A stretch of 52,217 nt of DNA from Fragilaria radians. Its lineage: Eukaryota; Bacillariophyta; Fragilariophyceae; Fragilariales; Fragilariaceae. Positions 1 to 10,614 of this stretch are shown here, piece by piece. Made by a program: the position numbers and the translations under genes. The stretch lies in NCBI GenBank assembly GCA_900642245.1, contig CAAAJI010000056.1, positions 182,109 through 234,325 of the forward strand, written 5' to 3'. Every line of letters starts with the position of its first letter. Position 1 is the stretch's first letter. The notes below the pieces were generated by a model. It was given only the letters and a program-made list of their open reading frames with translations. It was not told the DNA's origin and did not search any database.

Positions 1-283
1 GCAATATTAATCTGCAGCTAAATGAAATTCCTTCAAAACAGTGAAAAAATAAATAGCAATATTCCTTTAAATTGAGGAAAAAGACCTTTGTGCTTCTTAA
101 TCTTAAGTTAAGTATAACTGGTTTAAAGGCATTAATCATATGGATCAAATATATTGTTGTATCTTTGGGACGATTCTTATTGTATTAATCCTTCACATAT
201 CTCATTTTTTAAACTTTCAAACAAGTAAAGAATACATTTTATAAAGTTATCAAAACAAAAATATTTACTTTGCACGAACAACT

Positions 284-725
284 TTATTTTGATTCTCCAC
301 CGACAATCTTTGACGTTCCAATAACAGCAGCACCAATAACTCATACAACAATAGCGTAAGAAAAAGCTAAAATATGTCTACAAACCATTGTTTTAATAGG
401 GAAAAAATGAAATTACTTCCTGTACACCTTCCTGATGCCAATGCTAAATCAAAGGTATAATTAACTTTAAGTTCTGTGATGTTGAATGCAACTGGAGACA
501 CCAATGACATGTTAGGTCAAATAGTAAAACTTGAATATTTTGTCATGCATCAGATTGTATGACCTGCAAATTCTAGGTTCACAAATATCAATCATAAAAA
601 TCTTTGTCATAACTGTTACTGGAAATGCAAAAAGTCAAAGATACATTCTCTTTTGTAAAACAGTTAACTCTTTTCGGAGCAAAGCAAGCACCAACTACTA
701 GTCCTACTACTAAAAAGTTTTTCAT
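284..725 (-). pseudogene. Decayed small membrane/secreted protein gene, copy 1
   Basis: Reading the minus strand from an ATG at 725 gives a hydrophobic N-terminus, MKNFLVVGLVVGACFA, like a signal peptide or anchor. After it come short coding stretches in shifting frames that are all conserved in the neighbouring copy: CEPRICRSYNL, then MSLVSPVAFNITELKVNYT running into FDLALASGRC, then a hydrophobic tail containing VIGAAVIGTSKIVGG before a stop near 284. At least two frameshifts and several stops interrupt it. The frame stays open upstream of 725 to about 820, so the original start could lie further out or an intron could exist. I do not recognise a named family. The layout of N-terminal hydrophobic segment, Cys-containing middle and C-terminal membrane helix suggests a small surface or secreted protein. 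Confidence 0.6.
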
Positions 726-1181
726 ATCCGATCTAGACAGTGCTACCCCGTAACCTTTGTGCGTATTGTTAGAAAATAATACTCGAGAAAGTGATCGAGT
801 ACGAGTACAGCGTTTACAGAGAGCAAATTACTAGGGATATACCTAATTCAAACGGTGGAGAATGGTGACGAGACTTTCAGGCGTAAACTGTAGAATATTT
901 AATTGTAGTCCATGGTGGTTAGATCTAATTTTCAATATTAATCTGCAACTAAATCAAATTCCTTCAAACAATGAAAAAATAAATAACACTATTCCTGTAA
1001 ATTGAGGAAAAAGATCTTTTGTGATTCTTAATCTTAAGTCCAATTATTATATTGTTGTATCTTTGGGATGATTCTGATTGTATTAATCCTTCATTCGTCT
1101 CATTTTTTAAACTGTCAAACAAGTAAAGAATACATTTTACAAAATGAACAAAACAACAATATTAACTTTGCACCAACAGCT

Positions 1182-1582
1182 TTATTTTGACTTTTTCACC
1201 AACAATTATTGACCTTCCAATAACAGCAGCACCAATAACTTCTAAAACAAAAGCGCAAGCAAAAGCTAAATATGTCTTTAAACCATACCCTACACCTTCC
1301 TTAATATACCAATGCTAAATCAATGGTAAAATTTACTTTAATTTCTGTGATGTTGAATGAAACTTTAGATACCAATGACATATTAAGTCAAACAGTAACA
1401 CCTAAATATTGTGTCAGGTATCAGATTGTATGACCTGTAAATTCTAGGTTCACAAATAACAGTAAAAATTCTTTTGTCATAATTATTGCTAGAAATGTAA
1501 AAATTCAAAGATACGATCTCTTTTGTAAAATAGTTAATTCTGCGAAGCAAAGCAAGCACCAACTACTAGTCTAATAAAAAAA
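1182..1582 (-). pseudogene. Decayed small membrane/secreted protein gene, copy 2
   Basis: Paralogue of the decayed gene at 284-725, in direct orientation. Its N-terminal ATG is lost in an A/T run, leaving IRLVVGACFASQN. The middle is better preserved: a 50-codon stretch beginning NYFTKEIVSLNFYISSNN and continuing through CEPRIYRSYNLIPD. The C-terminal block reads open as GVGYGLKTYLAFACAFVLEV followed by IGAAVIGRSIIVGEKVK and a stop at 1182-1184, which is the likely membrane helix. The two copies are broken at different places, so each preserves parts the other has lost. Function unknown. Confidence 0.6.
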
Positions 1583-1589
1583 ATGCCCT

Positions 1590-3585
1590 TAACCTCAGCC
1601 GACTGATGATTTATGGCTACAGATACTCACCGTATTGAGCTGTGACATGGTTTTGCTTTACTCTTTTCCTGCTTTCTTGAACGAATAAGGTAGCAACAGC
1701 AATGCTTACATATTAGGAAATATTCAAAATGACTCATGGTGTACCTTCGTAATAACCAGGGGGTATCCCTTAATTCATAAACCATCATTTGTATTCAATT
1801 ATAAATCTGGTTTGTTGATCGCTCCTATGCCGTAGTTCAGCTCCAGATGATTATCTCCTCCATTTCTCCTAGAAAAACGATGATAGTTCAAGTGAATCAT
1901 GATAATGGGACTCCTCTCCAAGGTACGAATATGGAATATCAACTATAGTCTAGTGTACTCTGTATTTGAATTTTTTTGTTTCGCTTAGTCATAGGTGTGG
2001 AATGCAACAAGAGCTATACATTAATTTCGTTGATAAATATAAGTGATGACTCTTACACACACAAATGAAGAAAACCAAAGAAAGAGAATGATATAATTTT
2101 TACTATCACCCTATAATTTAATGGAATAACTAACCCTATTCCCTATGAAAAAATTATATTGATAGCAATGTATCGTTCTTCTTGATGCTTTTATCACTTT
2201 CATTGGTGGACGTTGATGATTCAGGTCGCATGTGCATCGCAACGCCCAAAACATATTTGCAGGTTGTTGGATATTCAAATCCATACAATCTAGTTTTCTA
2301 TACTATTTGTGCAAACTCATTTTCCACATTTGTTCAGGAACGCGAATTCATTTTCACCTGATTCATCATAATTGAAACTGAAATCTTTCTATTAGTAACA
2401 GAAATAAATCGATACTTATCTACTAGTATTCATGAAGATTTGGAGCGTGATTGCAATTCTATCCTTTCAATGAAGTATACTCTTTCTTTCACATGACTGC
2501 TCACCTCACTCAAATGAATATGCAAATTACATAAGTTATTCGAATTTAAAAAATTGATGATCAGTTTATGACAGCTGATCAACAATTTGTATACTCAAAC
2601 ACGTGATAGCAGAAAAACAAGCAGATAGTGTAATGCTGACAATACTGGTACTTTAATCTGGAAAAAGCGCAGGGAATTAAAAGGGTGATTGTAGGTTAGG
2701 CTTTAAATTTTTTCTCCAATCTTGATACCAGCACATGTTTGCATTGACCACCTTTTGAAACATGATTCACCTTGCTGTTGTACAAGTAAGATTGATGGAA
2801 AGAACCTCCTATTTTTCAGCAATACTTCTAGTTGCAACGTCTAAAATTTTCAGAAGCAAACGGATGAAATGAAGTTCACTTGAATGCTCTACTTGAGAAT
2901 CATGCATACTTGTTACAAATTGATGACGAGAAATCAATTAATTATCATGAAGGTACAGATGCCATCTTTTGTCAGCAGGAAAATGCATAGCTTTACAGAA
3001 CTGGTGTTTGTTTGAAATGCATCGCTGAAATTGGCATGTTGTGAAAAGACAGTCATGCACATCTATTACACGAAGCTGTTGACAAAATATCTAACAGAAT
3101 TCAAAGTAATTTATTGATTGGCTGACTTGTTTTCCTCGCTATCCTACCTTCAAGTGCATCAAGGTTAGAAACAATATACCACTATCCGCATGCCTTTCTT
3201 AATAAAACAAACTAGGGTTTGTGGTAGGAACTTGTTCCAAACAGGTACATTGTACTCGATCTCGGGTACAATTTTAAATATCTAATGATGACATTTATTA
3301 TCTCTATAATTCTGGACAGTTTAAATTCGAAATTAAACATAATGATTCGAGCATTTCATTGGTTTAAATGGTAGATTTCCTGATGTAAAGCATTTTGACC
3401 ATATACGATATTCCTTAGCTCCAGAAAGCGAATTCCAAGATTCGAAACGCAGCCACTCTAGTCTCTTGACTTATCATCATGGTCCAAATGAGTTTTCGTG
3501 AATACTAACCAGATAAATGTTTACAATAGAAGACTTTGCTCTGGGAATCCAATTCATTTTGATAAAATCTTTCTAGCACATTCTT
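1590..3585. other. Intergenic, no gene seen
   Basis: About 2 kb downstream of the formin stop codon. I see no long frame on either strand, no RNA gene and no clear repeat. It would hold the formin 3' UTR. Confidence 0.5.
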
Positions 3586-6500
3586 TTAATCGTACACAAC
3601 TTCGCTTTCACCTCTTCTCTGTTTGATAGCACTCATTAGGTCAAGATTTGTAGACGTCTTTGCACGTCGTGGTGGGGATCTAAGGATTGTTTCACGCTCC
3701 TTTTCATAAATTGCCTTCAGCGTTTCGTCTTCAACATTTTCATACACTATTCCAGCTTCAAAATCTTGTCTGGCTCGTGGGGATGCCTGATTCAGCATTT
3801 GATTTACCATTGAAATCAGAGATCGCCCCTTCGTCTTGGACTTTGGTGCAACTCGTGCTTTTGCGTCACCTTGGATTTGGGAAATATTTGTGTCTCCATG
3901 GTCGTCACTCCCAACTCCATTACTATCATTTAACTTTCTGGTGCTCCTTGAATCTTCAAAATCTTTGAGTAGGCTACCTTTAGTTGGCGTTTCTTCACTT
4001 GCTCGTATCTTTCCGAATCCTTTGGACTCCACAAAGCTTTTGCGCCGAACTTGGTCTTCCTCTTTTCGCTTTTGAGCTGCCTTCTTTGCTTCAAGCTCAA
4101 GCCGCTTGTCATACTTCTTCACAGCATCGCTCAGGTTTGTCGCAAACTGCGATAAAATCCCCAGTAGAGTTGTAGCAGCTTGTTCGCCACCACTCTCTCC
4201 AAAATACTTTGCCAAACCTTTGCAGGACGATATTGCAGTAGCTTTACAACTCTGAAGCTTTCCCATAGTTTCATCAGCTTCGATGATAAATGATTCTAAT
4301 CTAGTTATTCCGCCCTTTGCAGTAGCGGGAAGCTTTGGCTTAGCAGGCGTATGAGGTCCTGGATCCTTAACATCTTCAGCCACTTCTTCTGGATCCTTGC
4401 CGCCTCTCATTGGTGACTGAAAACTCTTTTTTTCTCCATTTAGTTGACACTTCTCTCTGATAACATCTAAGTTTAACTTCCCTGGCTTTATCAACTCTTC
4501 TTCGGTATTAGCTTTCTCGCAATTTTTTTTTGCACTCAATGCATCCAAATACGCGTTCGCAGCTCTAGTCTTAGAAGGAGTAGAGTTTTCCGTACAAGTG
4601 TTGCCTTCTTTCTCTTTACCACGAGCTTTGATTGCCCCAAGTAACGCAGACCTTGGATCTACAGCCGCTGATGATTCTGAGGTTGCAGCAACTTCCCTGA
4701 GAATCAATCCATTCTCTTTCTTCATCATTAAAAGCTCTGATTTACAAGCATTTAAGGCGTCGGACATTCCCTTCACTTCCGTGTTCATTTCACTGATTAG
4801 CATTCTACTTGCCACTTGACAATCAATGAAATCGGACTTTAGGTCTAGAATGTCGCGCTTATTCTTCGCAACGAAAATTGACACAAGATAATCTAAAACA
4901 GTTGTTTTCCCGTCAGAGCTTTTTGTCTGAGTGAGCTTCAAAAGTGAATCGAATTTAAAGCCAGCAGCGCCTCCTGTGCGTGTTCCCTCATTCATTATAT
5001 TTCCGATATTGAGCACCATGTCAAGAACTTCCAAAAGCTTTTCGCTGTTTTGAGCCTGGAGACATGCGCGTTCAAGGAGCTTATAATTATCGAGATAGCC
5101 AGCTGAATTAGATCGAAACGTTACCATCATTTTCATTACTTCCACTTTAACTTCAATACGTTTGATGGGTACAAGATGTCGAAAAAATAATTCTGCTGGT
5201 ACTAATCGAGAATCATCACCAGTGTAAGACTTTATTGCGCTTACCTCTTGAGCGTTGGGAAGAAGATCCTTAAGGAATTGCACTCGTTCATCTATTATTA
5301 GCTCTTGAGGATCCAGGAAATCAATTGTCTCCGCTAGACGCTTATGGGTAAAGTCTTTAAAGGCCTTTAATGAAATGGCAATATTGTTAGCCCTGTTCAA
5401 ATCTATTAGCTTAGCCTTTTCAGTTCCATTGCCACTTGCTAAAGACTGAATTGGCCCTCCGGCCTTTGGGTTGGACTTTTTCTTAAATAATTCAACCAGC
5501 TTTGAAATGTCGTTTGTTTCCGGCTGATTAGTAGAGACCCTACGCTTTTTATTGACCCTCCATACACTATTGTCAAGTTCCTCTCCTGAAAGAGGAGTCC
5601 AATGCAATGCTACGAGTTTGCTTCCTCCAAGAGACGTGGTGCTTTTCGCTGTATTCGAAGCATTTACTGCATCCTTCTTTTGAACTCCAAATACTGCCTT
5701 GATAACTCTTTCACTAGCACTCTCTTTTGCCATTTTATGACGAACTGCATCTTCTGGAAAGTGCATGGCCAACATTTTCTTGTACGTCGCTACTGCCTCT
5801 GTTTCAGCTTTAGATAATTCTGACCCCTTTCCTTTCTTGCTATTAACTTCTTCACCAAAAACAAAGGCGACTATCTTACCACTGACACCGTCCTTTGTCA
5901 TCTTATGCCGAACAGCTTCTGGAGGAATCTTCATTTTAAGCATCTTCTCGTAGCTCATCGCAATACTCTTTTCTTCTGGAGTAAGAGATGATGCTTTCCC
6001 AGGTGCTTGATCTGATACTTTTGCCAAATTAGGGAAAACTGCATGTATTACATTTTCACTTGCTTGATCCTTCTTCATTTTGTGACGAACAGCATCTGGA
6101 GGTATGCACATCTTTAACATTTTCTTGTAGGATGCAATCAACTTTTCTTCCTCTTCTGAAAACTTAACGGTTGAATTTTCGGACTTGGGTTTCGGCAAAG
6201 GAGTTGATGATATTGCTGGCTGAGGGCTACTGTTTAGAACAGCATTTCGTATCTTTTCATCCACTCCTTCCTTCACCATTTTATGTTCTACACCCTCCGG
6301 TGGTACGCCCATCTTAAGCATTTTCTGAAAGGATTCGACCAACTTGATTTCATCATCAGTCAAGTCAGATGTTGCTCCTTGAGGAGCTGTAGTGTCAAGA
6401 CCCAGAACGAAGTTAACAATTTTCTTTTCTACACCTTCTAATTTCATCTTGTGCTCTACTGCATCTCGTGGTATCTGCATGGCTAGCATCTTCTTGTAGC

Positions 6501-9500
6501 GCTCTGCAACCTTCATATCTTCATCAGACAGGTCGTCTTCGGCATCGTTGTCTCCAATCATAGCTTTCAAAAGATCATCAGCCCCTTTTACCTTACGAGC
6601 TTCCCTGAATTTTTTTAACAACTCTTGCTCTTCTTGGCTTAACTGTTCCGTCGCGGATGCCTCATTCGTCAATGATACGCCATTCGCCGCAGATTCTTTT
6701 GATGAAGTAGCTACCTCGGATTCGCTTCTTTTTTCTGATTGCTCTGCAGTCCGATAGAAAGCAGTTGCGAAGCGAAGGCAACTCTCAGCATTTTGAAACC
6801 CAAGGGATTTGGTGGGACCTCGTGTAATAATGATGTCTGCGACGTTTCTAGCCAAATCAAGCGTTATGGACTCTATTCCATCTCGTGGATTGCACCACAA
6901 GATCTCGCACTTGAAATCAGACTCTTTTGCTGCCACGAAAATAAAATCATTCCCCAACCCAACGATTTCACCTTTAGATCCTGGTGCTGTCCACAGATCT
7001 ACCAACGTTAAATTGACCAACCTTTCGCTTAGCTCATTCTTGAGATCTAGTATCCTTCCGATCTTCAGAAGATCCAAGACGTCAGATGTCTGCGAACTAT
7101 TGTTGCCTTCTTTACTCTCTTCCTTGCTTGCGGTAGGCAATTGCCTTGATAATAACATTTGAGACAACGCACTCTTCGCATCGCCATTTGGAGCATCATG
7201 TTTCACGCTAGAGTTTTCTCCTTGTGGATTGGGAACCGGCCGAAGTCGAGCAGTGAACATCTCAGACAAAACATTTTGTGTGTCCTCTTTTGACGAACTG
7301 TTAGGTATCGAAACATTGACTGTAGGACGTAATTTTGTTGCCAAAAATTCTGGCGCTTCGCCTTTTGCATCGTCACTAAATTCCGATTTTTGCATATCGC
7401 GACTATCCTCTGGAAACTTTGCTTCTCGAATGACCGGACGAAGTTGAACCGCTGACAAGTCAGACAACGCCGCCTTTGTGTCTGTACGAGCTGAAGTCTG
7501 AATTATTGGCTTGGAGGCACGTAGTGTTGTTTGAAATCGGGATTGTATCGTTTCTTCAGAACCATCTTTTACATTCTTGGGTCCTGTTCCTGATGGAAAT
7601 CCTATTTCTTGTTGAAACGAAGGACTATCTTCACAAGATTCTGGATTTTGTCTTGAGTTATCATGCGATGTTACACGACTTGATTTACGCAACGACAAAT
7701 GGAATGGAGTTGTGGCAGAAACTTCCTCGGTTTGCTCCGTCACATTATCAGGAGTTGTCGCATTATCATCCCTGGGTCGAAGCTTCACGCCCGCCCAAGG
7801 AACAGCACTTTTGACTTCCGCCTGACGCTCCTTCACATGCTTTAATTTTCTTTGTGACCATGTGATCTTCGATTCTGAGCCATCATTGGCTGGAACAAAA
7901 GACTGCACCGCAGTGCTTTTTTTGGTATATCCATTCTGGCTCGAAAGAGAGGTCTTCTTGGTAGGTGACGCATGGAATTCATCATTTAAGTGTTGTCCTT
8001 TCTTGACATGCTCTAAATTCGAAACTTGATTCAAAGCAACAAAGTCTTGATCATCACCACTCTCTCCGCTATCGACCAATGATTTGCTCTCGCGAAGCAT
8101 TGTTCTTGACCATGAAAGTGAATGACTTACCTCTTCCGTTGAATCTTCAATTTGCGAACTCGTACCTGATTCTCTAGTTGACTTAAGTTGTACTTTTCCC
8201 CATGGTGGAGCCTGGTTTTGGGATTCGGCAATCCGTCGCTTACGACTTGAAGCAGGAGATAAGTTATCCGTTACTACTTTTGTCTTTGCCATTGAATCTC
8301 CATCTGACCCAGAGTTCGATAGACTTGTGTCCGACTGAATAGGTGGCATGGTGACACTACGAAGCTGCCTCTTTCGAAGCGCTACCTGCCAAGATGACTG
8401 CTGATTTGTAGTCTTGGGAATCTCAGTTTGTGGATCTATAAACACTTTACTTGTCGGTAATTCATGTTCCGTCCTTGGAGAAACATCTTCGTGAGAATCA
8501 TCATTAATCTGTGCTTTGACTTCATCATGAATAGCTAGCTTAGGTGCAATGTTAGAAACAAAAGTATCCTGCGTAGGTTGCTGCTGCCGATCATAAATCT
8601 TCTCCCGTTGCAATTTCATCCATGCAGTTTTCTTTTCCGGTGCTGGTTTTAGCTGCTGAATATCCATTTCCTCAGAATTTGCTTGCGGACTGTTGCGATC
8701 TTGTTTACTTCGGAAAGATGCTAACCAAGCCTTTGCCCTCTTTTGGTCTGATAATAGTGGATGAGATCTCTGAGTACTAGCTGTTGCCTCTGATCCCGCG
8801 GATGAATCTTGACTACGTGAGGGTGTGATAATAAGCCAAGGTTTACCTTTCTTCTTTCCTTCAATAGCCAGATTCTTTTGTATAACAATGTGGTCACTTT
8901 GATTCACCTGAGATGCCTTTACTAACTCACTTCTAGCACTCGCAACATCTGATTCCATGCTTCGTGACAACTTTAGATCAAAGCCTAGATCACCTGCTTC
9001 TGCTGTTGGGCTTCGCTTCGAATAGATTCCAATTTCCTTAGCGTATTTTTTGTCATTCACAAGCTGCGTTTCAGCTTTACACTCCATGGTGCAATTTCGC
9101 TTCAAGTGAAGATTCATTTCAGTCAACAATCGTTTCGTCTTCATATCAAATTTCAATCGTTTTTGCTTCTGCGTAAGCTCCACTTTCGACGACGAGAACA
9201 CAGTTCGAAAAGAACGCCATAGTTCGCGATGATCATTTGCTCCTTCTTTCTTCAAAACATTGTAAAAAGCAGCGTACGAATCCAATTCCTTTTCAGGCGG
9301 AGGTAACTGAAATTTCCCGGGATCTAGTATGCGAAAGGTACTTTCCAAGGCAGCAGAAGGAGAAAGTCGATGTTCTGCTTGGTGCATGACTCGAATCGGA
9401 GATTTAGCACTCTTGTCTTCTATGGCAGATTGAGACTTTGCAGTCTTTTTCGCGATTGGTGATGTGTCTAGCTTGGTGAGATTGGCCTTAAAAGACTGCA

Positions 9501-10614
9501 CTTTTGTATTCGCGAGATTCGTCGAGGTTTTCCGATTCTCTACATCTTTAGCATAGTTTTCATTATCCAACAGTGATGTATGGCGCGCGTTTATCGGTTG
9601 AGAAACGATTGGAGACTCTCGAATATCCATGAGAGAAACATTCCTCGTGACTGGCTTGAGGGGCTCTCGTTCCTTGGAAGCCGTTACAAGATGATCAAGT
9701 TCATGCTCTTTTTTACGCAGGTCTAATGATAAACGCTGAGAGTGCATTAGACTAGATTTCGGCGAAAGTTTGGATTTTACTGGAAGGCGATCCGCTCTTG
9801 TTTCTTTTCTACTATCGACATGTGACAGTGACTTGCGTTGTAATTGTATCAAATGAGAACGAGGTGAAATCCGTTGCTCAGCAGCATTTTGACGCTTGGC
9901 TCGCGAGTTTTCCAATATTTTTCGTAGTTTGGCTTTTTGATCATCGTTTGCATTGGTAGTTTGCACATTAGCGTTATATTTTTTCGCGGAAGTGGCGGAA
10001 GGAGGAGTAATCGGTTTTGATGCATTGTGCAGAGGTAAGTTTGAATCCTTCCTTTGAATATTTGTAACCACGGAACGACTTTGATAAGCTTGCTTTTGTT
10101 TCAATTGTGATGGATCTTCTTCAGTCCTTTGAGAAGACGTGTCGCTTAGACTTTGTCCCTGTGGATGAATGGGATTATTTTGTTGTACTTGCGACAATTT
10201 ATTTTCTTCCAACTGATGTTTCTGTTGGGTTTCCATCGACTTTTCCGCTGCAGCAGCCCTTGCTCTAATTTTTTGAGCCATTAGTTTCCGCATCATGGCT
10301 TTTTGGTCAACAGTATTGCTTTTTGTGTTGCTTTGGTTGCCTGTGTTGCTAGTATTATTGTTTGTAGTTGACGTTGATTGACTGCTTGTATTTCTGCTTG
10401 AATTGTTGATAGGATTCGATTGAGATGTTTCTGTTCGATTCGATATTCTTTCCGACGGAGTTGTTTCTTGTGTCGTATTGTTTGTCCGTGACATATCTCT
10501 ACCTGGTTGTTGAAACCGTTGTTGCAATCGGAGTTGAGATTCTGTCAATTGAATGCCAACATTTTCCGTTCGTTGAAACGTTTCGGCTGGCGATCGATCG
10601 AAACGAGAATGCAT
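3586..10614 (-). CDS. Large multidomain formin (FH2) with WASHC3-like repeats
   Basis: 2342 residues in one frame; an in-frame stop lies about 75 bases upstream and ATG 10614 is the first ATG after it. Order by rough residue: Gln/Ser/Asn-rich N-terminus with basic helices (MMRKLMAQKIRARAAAAEKS near 105); a disordered basic region; 13 short W/F...L-R/K motifs from about 626 to 1160; a PH-like fold about 1180-1290; five repeats at about 1340-1640 built on YKKMLxMxxPxxAVxHKM, which resemble the WASH-complex subunit CCDC53/WASHC3 motif; then FH2 from KLVALHWTPLSGEELDNSVW at about 1665. FH2 landmarks include the VLNIGNIMNEG...GFKFDSLLKL region. FH2 is interrupted at about 1970 and resumes at about 2100 (FIIEADETMGKL...LAKYFGESGG). 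The C-terminus ends in a WH2/DAD-like LDLMSAIKQRRG. Formins nucleate and elongate unbranched actin. No proline-rich FH1 precedes FH2, so profilin-fed elongation is doubtful. Confidence 0.9.
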   Translation of the reverse strand: MHSRFDRSPAETFQRTENVGIQLTESQLRLQQRFQQPGRDMSRTNNTTQETTPSERISNRTETSQSNPINNSSRNTSSQSTSTTNNNTSNTGNQSNTKSNTVDQKAMMRKLMAQKIRARAAAAEKSMETQQKHQLEENKLSQVQQNNPIHPQGQSLSDTSSQRTEEDPSQLKQKQAYQSRSVVTNIQRKDSNLPLHNASKPITPPSATSAKKYNANVQTTNANDDQKAKLRKILENSRAKRQNAAEQRISPRSHLIQLQRKSLSHVDSRKETRADRLPVKSKLSPKSSLMHSQRLSLDLRKKEHELDHLVTASKEREPLKPVTRNVSLMDIRESPIVSQPINARHTSLLDNENYAKDVENRKTSTNLANTKVQSFKANLTKLDTSPIAKKTAKSQSAIEDKSAKSPIRVMHQAEHRLSPSAALESTFRILDPGKFQLPPPEKELDSYAAFYNVLKKEGANDHRELWRSFRTVFSSSKVELTQKQKRLKFDMKTKRLLTEMNLHLKRNCTMECKAETQLVNDKKYAKEIGIYSKRSPTAEAGDLGFDLKLSRSMESDVASARSELVKASQVNQSDHIVIQKNLAIEGKKKGKPWLIITPSRSQDSSAGSEATASTQRSHPLLSDQKRAKAWLASFRSKQDRNSPQANSEEMDIQQLKPAPEKKTAWMKLQREKIYDRQQQPTQDTFVSNIAPKLAIHDEVKAQINDDSHEDVSPRTEHELPTSKVFIDPQTEIPKTTNQQSSWQVALRKRQLRSVTMPPIQSDTSLSNSGSDGDSMAKTKVVTDNLSPASSRKRRIAESQNQAPPWGKVQLKSTRESGTSSQIEDSTEEVSHSLSWSRTMLRESKSLVDSGESGDDQDFVALNQVSNLEHVKKGQHLNDEFHASPTKKTSLSSQNGYTKKSTAVQSFVPANDGSESKITWSQRKLKHVKERQAEVKSAVPWAGVKLRPRDDNATTPDNVTEQTEEVSATTPFHLSLRKSSRVTSHDNSRQNPESCEDSPSFQQEIGFPSGTGPKNVKDGSEETIQSRFQTTLRASKPIIQTSARTDTKAALSDLSAVQLRPVIREAKFPEDSRDMQKSEFSDDAKGEAPEFLATKLRPTVNVSIPNSSSKEDTQNVLSEMFTARLRPVPNPQGENSSVKHDAPNGDAKSALSQMLLSRQLPTASKEESKEGNNSSQTSDVLDLLKIGRILDLKNELSERLVNLTLVDLWTAPGSKGEIVGLGNDFIFVAAKESDFKCEILWCNPRDGIESITLDLARNVADIIITRGPTKSLGFQNAESCLRFATAFYRTAEQSEKRSESEVATSSKESAANGVSLTNEASATEQLSQEEQELLKKFREARKVKGADDLLKAMIGDNDAEDDLSDEDMKVAERYKKMLAMQIPRDAVEHKMKLEGVEKKIVNFVLGLDTTAPQGATSDLTDDEIKLVESFQKMLKMGVPPEGVEHKMVKEGVDEKIRNAVLNSSPQPAISSTPLPKPKSENSTVKFSEEEEKLIASYKKMLKMCIPPDAVRHKMKKDQASENVIHAVFPNLAKVSDQAPGKASSLTPEEKSIAMSYEKMLKMKIPPEAVRHKMTKDGVSGKIVAFVFGEEVNSKKGKGSELSKAETEAVATYKKMLAMHFPEDAVRHKMAKESASERVIKAVFGVQKKDAVNASNTAKSTTSLGGSKLVALHWTPLSGEELDNSVWRVNKKRRVSTNQPETNDISKLVELFKKKSNPKAGGPIQSLASGNGTEKAKLIDLNRANNIAISLKAFKDFTHKRLAETIDFLDPQELIIDERVQFLKDLLPNAQEVSAIKSYTGDDSRLVPAELFFRHLVPIKRIEVKVEVMKMMVTFRSNSAGYLDNYKLLERACLQAQNSEKLLEVLDMVLNIGNIMNEGTRTGGAAGFKFDSLLKLTQTKSSDGKTTVLDYLVSIFVAKNKRDILDLKSDFIDCQVASRMLISEMNTEVKGMSDALNACKSELLMMKKENGLILREVAATSESSAAVDPRSALLGAIKARGKEKEGNTCTENSTPSKTRAANAYLDALSAKKNCEKANTEEELIKPGKLNLDVIREKCQLNGEKKSFQSPMRGGKDPEEVAEDVKDPGPHTPAKPKLPATAKGGITRLESFIIEADETMGKLQSCKATAISSCKGLAKYFGESGGEQAATTLLGILSQFATNLSDAVKKYDKRLELEAKKAAQKRKEEDQVRRKSFVESKGFGKIRASEETPTKGSLLKDFEDSRSTRKLNDSNGVGSDDHGDTNISQIQGDAKARVAPKSKTKGRSLISMVNQMLNQASPRARQDFEAGIVYENVEDETLKAIYEKERETILRSPPRRAKTSTNLDLMSAIKQRRGESEVVYD

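Larger units (their letters stand above)
1..1583. repeat. Tandem segmental duplication, two diverged copies
   Basis: Positions about 1-715 and 932-1583 are two diverged copies in direct orientation, separated by about 215 bases. Matching landmarks include the start (AATATTAATCTGCA at 4 and 935), a shared block near 300-350 and 1195-1255, and the end (CCAACTACTAGTC at 691 and 1559). The offset falls from 931 to 868, so the second copy has net deletions of about 60 bases. The left edge is cut by the window, so the unit may be longer. Each copy carries a decayed reading frame on the minus strand. Confidence 0.85.

Noticed and set aside
3687..7814. Several plus-strand frames of 60-117 codons across this stretch
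   Set aside because: They lie opposite the formin, whose domains and codon pattern explain the sequence; none shows a domain.
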